64,000 nucleotides of DNA. It comes from Cuneatibacter sp. NSJ-177 (GTDB taxonomy: Bacteria > Bacillota > Clostridia > Lachnospirales > Lachnospiraceae). The translations under genes and the position numbers were made by a program. The notes beneath the pieces were generated by a model. The model searched no databases. It was not told the origin of the DNA and worked only from the letters and a program-made list of their open reading frames with translations. This document shows positions 60,903 to 64,000 of this stretch, piece after piece (within the stretch, counting starts at the first letter, position 1; the number at the start of each line of letters is the position of its first letter). The stretch is taken from contig NZ_JALIFO010000011.1 in the NCBI RefSeq assembly GCF_022867805.1, positions 1 through 64,000 of the forward strand, written 5' to 3'.

Positions 60903-62635
60903 CAGGAAATCGACTCCACCAATTCTTTCAGGGCCTTCTCGATGGCGGCCATCTTCGCATCGGCGTCCTCCATGGAAGTTCCTTTTACTCCATAGTAAAT
61001 CTTGATCTTCGGCTCGGTGCCGGACGGGCGGACACAGCACCAGCTGTTTTCGTTCAAGTCATAATACAGCACATTCGACTTCGGGAGACCGGTCTCTTTT
61101 TTCTCTCCGGTCCGGTTGTCGCAGACGACATCCTGGAGGTAGTCCCTGGACGCCTCCACCGTGTAGGCTCCGATGGTCTTCGGCGGGTTCTTCCGCAGGG
61201 TATCCATGATCCTTCCGATCTTTTCCTTGCCGTCCAGGCCCTTCATAGTCAGGGAGAAAATCCCATCCTTGTAGTAGCCCAGCTCCTCATAAAGCGCCAC
61301 CATGGCGTCCCAGAGGGTCATATTTTTCGTGCGGTAGTAGGCGGCCGCCTCGCAGAGCGCCATGGTGGCCACAATCGCATCCTTATCTCTCGCATACGTA
61401 CCGATCAGACAGCCGTAGCTCTCCTCAAAGCCAAAGAGGTAGGTGCCCTGGCCGGATTCCTCAAACCGCTTGATCTGCTCCCCGATATATTTAAAGCCGG
61501 TCAACACTTCAATCTCCCGCACGCCGTATTTTTCTGCCACGGCGTCGGCCAGATTGGTGGTCACAATGGTCTTCACCAGCGTGCCGCCGGCCGGGAGTCC
61601 TTTTTGTTCTTTCCACTGTCCGATTTCATAATCGGCCAGCAGGCAGCCGGACATGTTTCCGGTCAGGCATTTGTACTCTCCGCTTTTTCCATCCTTGACA
61701 TAAACGCCCAGGCGGTCGGCGTCCGGGTCGGTGGCCAGCACCAGATCCGCATCCTGCCGTTTCGCCAGCGCAAGGGCCAGCGCAAAAGCCTCGGCCGCCT
61801 CCGGGTTCGGATAGCTGACCGTCGGGAAATCCCCGTCCGGCAATTCCTGCTCCGGGACTACGGTCACGTTCGGGAAACCGATCTCCTTTAAAATCCGGCG
61901 GGCCGGCAGATTTCCGGTGCCGTGGAGCGGCGTATAGACAATTTTCAGATCTTTTCCGACTGCGTCGATGCAGTCCTGCCGTTTGATCTGCTTTTTCAGC
62001 TCAACCATGTAGGCATCGTCGATCTCTTTTCCGATGGTCACGAAAAGGCCTGCTTTCTCGGCGGAAGCCCGATCCGTACTCTTTACATTGGCGTAGTCCG
62101 TCACGGCCTTGACCTCGGACAGAATGCCGGTGTCATAGGGAGGCGTGATCTGCGCGCCGTCGGCCCAGTAAACTTTATAGCCGTTGTATTCCGGCGGATT
62201 ATGGCTGGCCGTCACCACGATACCGGCCGTGCAGCCGAGCTTTCTCACGGCAAAGGACAGCTCCGGCGTCGGGCGCAGGCTGTCGAACACATAGGCCTTG
62301 ATGCCGTTGGCACACAGGCAGAGCGCCGCTTCCTCCGCGAACTCCACGGACATCCGGCGGGAATCATGGGCGATGGCAACGCCTTTCTCCTGGGTCCCTT
62401 CCTTTAAAATAAAGTTCGCCAGGCCCTGGGTAGCCTTTCTCACGGTATAGCGGTTCATCCGGTTCATACCGGCGCCGATGATGCCTCTTAAACCCCCGGT
62501 TCCAAACTCCAAATCCGCATAGAACCTCTCCTTGATTTCCGTCTCATTGTCCTTTATCTCCCGAAGCTCCTGCTTCGTCTCTTCGTCAAAGTACGGGTTA
62601 TTCAGCCACTCCTGATAGGCTTCCTGATATCCCAT
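60902..62635 (-). CDS. Phosphoglucomutase/phosphomannomutase (alpha-D-phosphohexomutase)
   Basis: A 577-residue enzyme interconverting hexose 1- and 6-phosphates. Active Ser144 in VTASHNPPEYNGYK, metal-binding ATDPDADRLGV (about 308-318), sugar-binding FGFEESYG (about 400) and phosphate-binding RPSGTEPKIKIYYG near the C-terminus. This length and the N-terminal EFGTGGLRGIIGAGMNRMN place it in the Firmicutes PgcA-like group that feeds UDP-glucose and glycolipid synthesis. It starts behind AGGAGGATAAGCGG and is first in an operon with HAD and CDF genes, after a structured leader. Confidence 0.95.
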   Translation of the reverse strand: MGYQEAYQEWLNNPYFDEETKQELREIKDNETEIKERFYADLEFGTGGLRGIIGAGMNRMNRYTVRKATQGLANFILKEGTQEKGVAIAHDSRRMSVEFAEEAALCLCANGIKAYVFDSLRPTPELSFAVRKLGCTAGIVVTASHNPPEYNGYKVYWADGAQITPPYDTGILSEVKAVTDYANVKSTDRASAEKAGLFVTIGKEIDDAYMVELKKQIKRQDCIDAVGKDLKIVYTPLHGTGNLPARRILKEIGFPNVTVVPEQELPDGDFPTVSYPNPEAAEAFALALALAKRQDADLVLATDPDADRLGVYVKDGKSGEYKCLTGNMSGCLLADYEIGQWKEQKGLPAGGTLVKTIVTTNLADAVAEKYGVREIEVLTGFKYIGEQIKRFEESGQGTYLFGFEESYGCLIGTYARDKDAIVATMALCEAAAYYRTKNMTLWDAMVALYEELGYYKDGIFSLTMKGLDGKEKIGRIMDTLRKNPPKTIGAYTVEASRDYLQDVVCDNRTGEKKETGLPKSNVLYYDLNENSWCCVRPSGTEPKIKIYYGVKGTSMEDADAKMAAIEKALKELVESIS

Positions 62636-62664
62636 CCGCTTATCCTCCTTGCTTTTTTTACCGG

Positions 62665-62721
62665 CGTGAATGATGAGATAAAAAAGCCTGCCCTAAAAAG
62701 GGCAGGCCGCTCTTATTCACG
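62665..62721 (-). promoter_or_regulatory. Terminator hairpin and pairing arms in the pgm leader
   Basis: Minus strand: GCCTGCCC-TTTTA-GGGCAGGC (62686-62706) followed by TTTTTT, a strong intrinsic terminator. It is flanked by the 7-bp inverted repeat CGTGAAT (62715-62721) and ATTCACG (62665-62671). It lies downstream of the pgm promoter and upstream of the pgm gene, so transcripts from that promoter must pass it. It can also end messages from the CotS-like gene upstream. Confidence 0.6.
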
Positions 62722-62735
62722 TTGCCTTTGGAACT

Positions 62736-62764
62736 ATTATAATCGATCTTCCAACCGTTGGCAA
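62736..62764 (-). promoter_or_regulatory. Promoter of the pgm operon
   Basis: TTGCCA (62759-62764), 17-bp spacer, TATAAT (62736-62741). The +1 would lie a few bases before the attenuator-like hairpin. Confidence 0.75.
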
Positions 62765-62783
62765 GGATATTTGTGGCATCCGC

Positions 62784-63758
62784 TCAAAGCAGCCCTCCCG
62801 CTTCCATGGCGGCAAGGAACTCCTCCTGCTGTTCTTTTTGCTGCTCCAGCAACTGGAGTTTTTCCAAATTTCTGAGAGGAACCCAGCTCTTTTTTCGGTT
62901 GTAGTAATAATTCACCTGTTTCCAAAATTTCTCCGGATACCGCAGCCGGATGTCCAGATACCGCCGCTCGCCGGGGGACAGCTCCCGGTTCTTTTGGTAG
63001 CCTTCCAGCACAGCCTCCCCCAGTTTCCGGTTCCAGCCATGCTTTTCCATGGCCTTTCTCAAAAACAGATACAGGTCTCCGGCCGGAACATCCCAGCCCA
63101 TATGCGAAAAATCAATCACAGCCATCTGCGCGCCCTGAACCAAGAGATGATGATGGGTATAATCTCCATGGCACAAAAAAACCTCCGCCGCAGGTTCCGC
63201 CTCGGCCCGTGCTGCCGCGTCCATTGCCTGCTCATAATAGCCGTTAAAGCCTCCCAAAATCTGCAATTCCAGATCCGATTTATGGCGCTTCTTCCGGATA
63301 TAGTTCCTCGTCCGCAGCAGTTCCTTGGTGTGGCGGGACAATTCCTCCCGCCAATCCCCGGCCGCCTCCGCGCCTCTTTCGGTCTCAGCGGAAATTTGGA
63401 TCAGGCCTTCATGGAGCTTTGCCAGCACCTCCGCGCCCTTGACGATCTCCCCTGCGTCCGCCATGTCGCACTCCCGCCCGGCGGGCCAGCGCTTCACCGC
63501 AAAGGTCCGCTTGTCGCTGCTTTCGGTGACCAGGTTCCCCTCTTTATTTTCCACATAGCTGTCCACCGGAATTCCGGTCAGCTCAGTCAGCTTTTCCAAA
63601 ATCTCATTTTCAAAGCGGAGGCGCTTCTCGGTGCTTCCCGTCTCTCTCAGATAACGGAGGCCTTCCTTCGTCTCGCAAAGAAAGGCCCCGCGAACCCGAC
63701 TGATTTTTCCAATCTCAAAGGGATACTGTTCCCATAATTCCATTTCTCGTTCGCTCAT
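62784..63758 (-). CDS. CotS-family spore coat / aminoglycoside-phosphotransferase-like kinase
   Basis: 324 residues of the protein-kinase-like phosphotransferase fold used by CotS/CotI/YutH spore coat proteins. A weak N-lobe (RYLRETGSTEKRLRFENEIL) and FAVKRWPAGRECDM precede the catalytic loop FLCHGDYTHHHLL, where the usual N/H-x-x-N is HHH; the metal-binding Asp is in MAVIDFSHMGWDVP. The C-terminus is Lys/Gln-rich. If the assignment is right, it is expressed in sporulation and sits on the coat. The N-lobe lysine is hard to place, so a catalytically reduced protein is possible. Confidence 0.8.
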   Translation of the reverse strand: MSEREMELWEQYPFEIGKISRVRGAFLCETKEGLRYLRETGSTEKRLRFENEILEKLTELTGIPVDSYVENKEGNLVTESSDKRTFAVKRWPAGRECDMADAGEIVKGAEVLAKLHEGLIQISAETERGAEAAGDWREELSRHTKELLRTRNYIRKKRHKSDLELQILGGFNGYYEQAMDAAARAEAEPAAEVFLCHGDYTHHHLLVQGAQMAVIDFSHMGWDVPAGDLYLFLRKAMEKHGWNRKLGEAVLEGYQKNRELSPGERRYLDIRLRYPEKFWKQVNYYYNRKKSWVPLRNLEKLQLLEQQKEQQEEFLAAMEAGGLL

Positions 63759-63883
63759 ACGTTAACCTCCCCCGGCCCTCAAACTGTGCCATTTCATTGT
63801 ATGAGCAAAAGAAAACTTTTATGTGCACCGGAGGCGATGTCTCTTTTTACCGGGGAAGGCGCGGAAAATCCGGCGGGGCAGAA

Positions 63884-64000
63884 TTACCGGCCGTACAGGC
63901 CGGTATAAACCCGGACCGTCTCAAAGACTTCCGGGGAAGCCTGCTCCGGCAGAAGACGCCACCTCCAGTTCTCCCCCATATGTCCGGGGAAGTTCATCCG
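63884..64000 (-). CDS. malQ: 4-alpha-glucanotransferase, C-terminal end (partial)
   Basis: The last 38 codons of a gene running off the window. RMNFPGHMGENWRWRLLPEQ is the conserved C-terminal motif of MalQ/amylomaltase (R.N.PG...NW.WR), and the sequence ends LYGR then TAA. The enzyme moves alpha-1,4-glucan segments in maltodextrin metabolism. The 125 bases between it and the CotS-like gene show no further gene. Confidence 0.85.
   Translation of the reverse strand, partial: RMNFPGHMGENWRWRLLPEQASPEVFETVRVYTGLYGR

Overview
The window looks like chromosome of a moderately GC-rich, spore-forming member of the Clostridia, probably Lachnospiraceae-like. This rests on gene content and style: Gram-positive SpaA/Cna_B and SdrD-type surface proteins, a CotS-like kinase, an energy-coupling-factor (ECF) module, DegV, AGGAGG ribosome sites, and TTGACA/TATAAT promoters. 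No rRNA, tRNA or CRISPR array was seen.

Layout. 1-3.0 kb is a decayed defence island, all on the minus strand: an OLD-like ATPase-TOPRIM gene, a candidate retron msr-msd RNA bounded by a 14-bp a1/a2 pairing, and a retron-type reverse transcriptase cut just after its YADD motif by the end of an insertion sequence. 3.1-10.1 kb holds an XRE-TPR regulator, then a TRAP transporter (dctQMP) with a metallo-hydrolase, bracketed by two paralogous GntR/FCD regulators. An array of 14-bp tandem repeats lies in the TRAP leader. 10.2-11.5 kb is a scar (palindromic element, sigma-54 activator fragment) followed by two small genes. 11.8-17.2 kb has carB, an NlpC/P60-DUF4214 protein and a patatin-like phospholipase. 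17.3-22.9 kb is a peptide/nickel-type ABC importer behind a cobalamin riboswitch with a terminator.

23.0-44.5 kb is the most distinctive region. It has a MucBP-like surface protein, a giant SpaA/SdrD adhesin apparently broken by one frameshift into 944 and 3317 residues, a divergent SARP-type regulator with what looks like a degenerate GGDEF tail, and a tight operon running from a transglutaminase lipoprotein through GspF/PilC, four small membrane or pseudopilin-like proteins and a PilT ATPase. Both surface-protein genes carry TGTGAYW repeats 11 bp apart at the same distance from the -10, the layout used by SARP regulators. I infer one regulon in which the SARP controls the adhesins and a minimal type IV pilus-like machine.

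44.5-64 kb holds two cation-diffusion transporters, an operon of AAA ATPase / ParB-like-BMP fusion / metallophosphoesterase, an RND-type MMPL exporter with its heptad-repeat partner under a divergent TetR regulator with clear operators, an ECF module with a fused EcfA1-EcfA2 ATPase, degV, phosphoglucomutase with HAD and CDF genes behind an attenuator-like leader, a CotS-like kinase, and the 3' end of a 4-alpha-glucanotransferase gene.

All functions are read from sequence motifs by eye; no database search was run.
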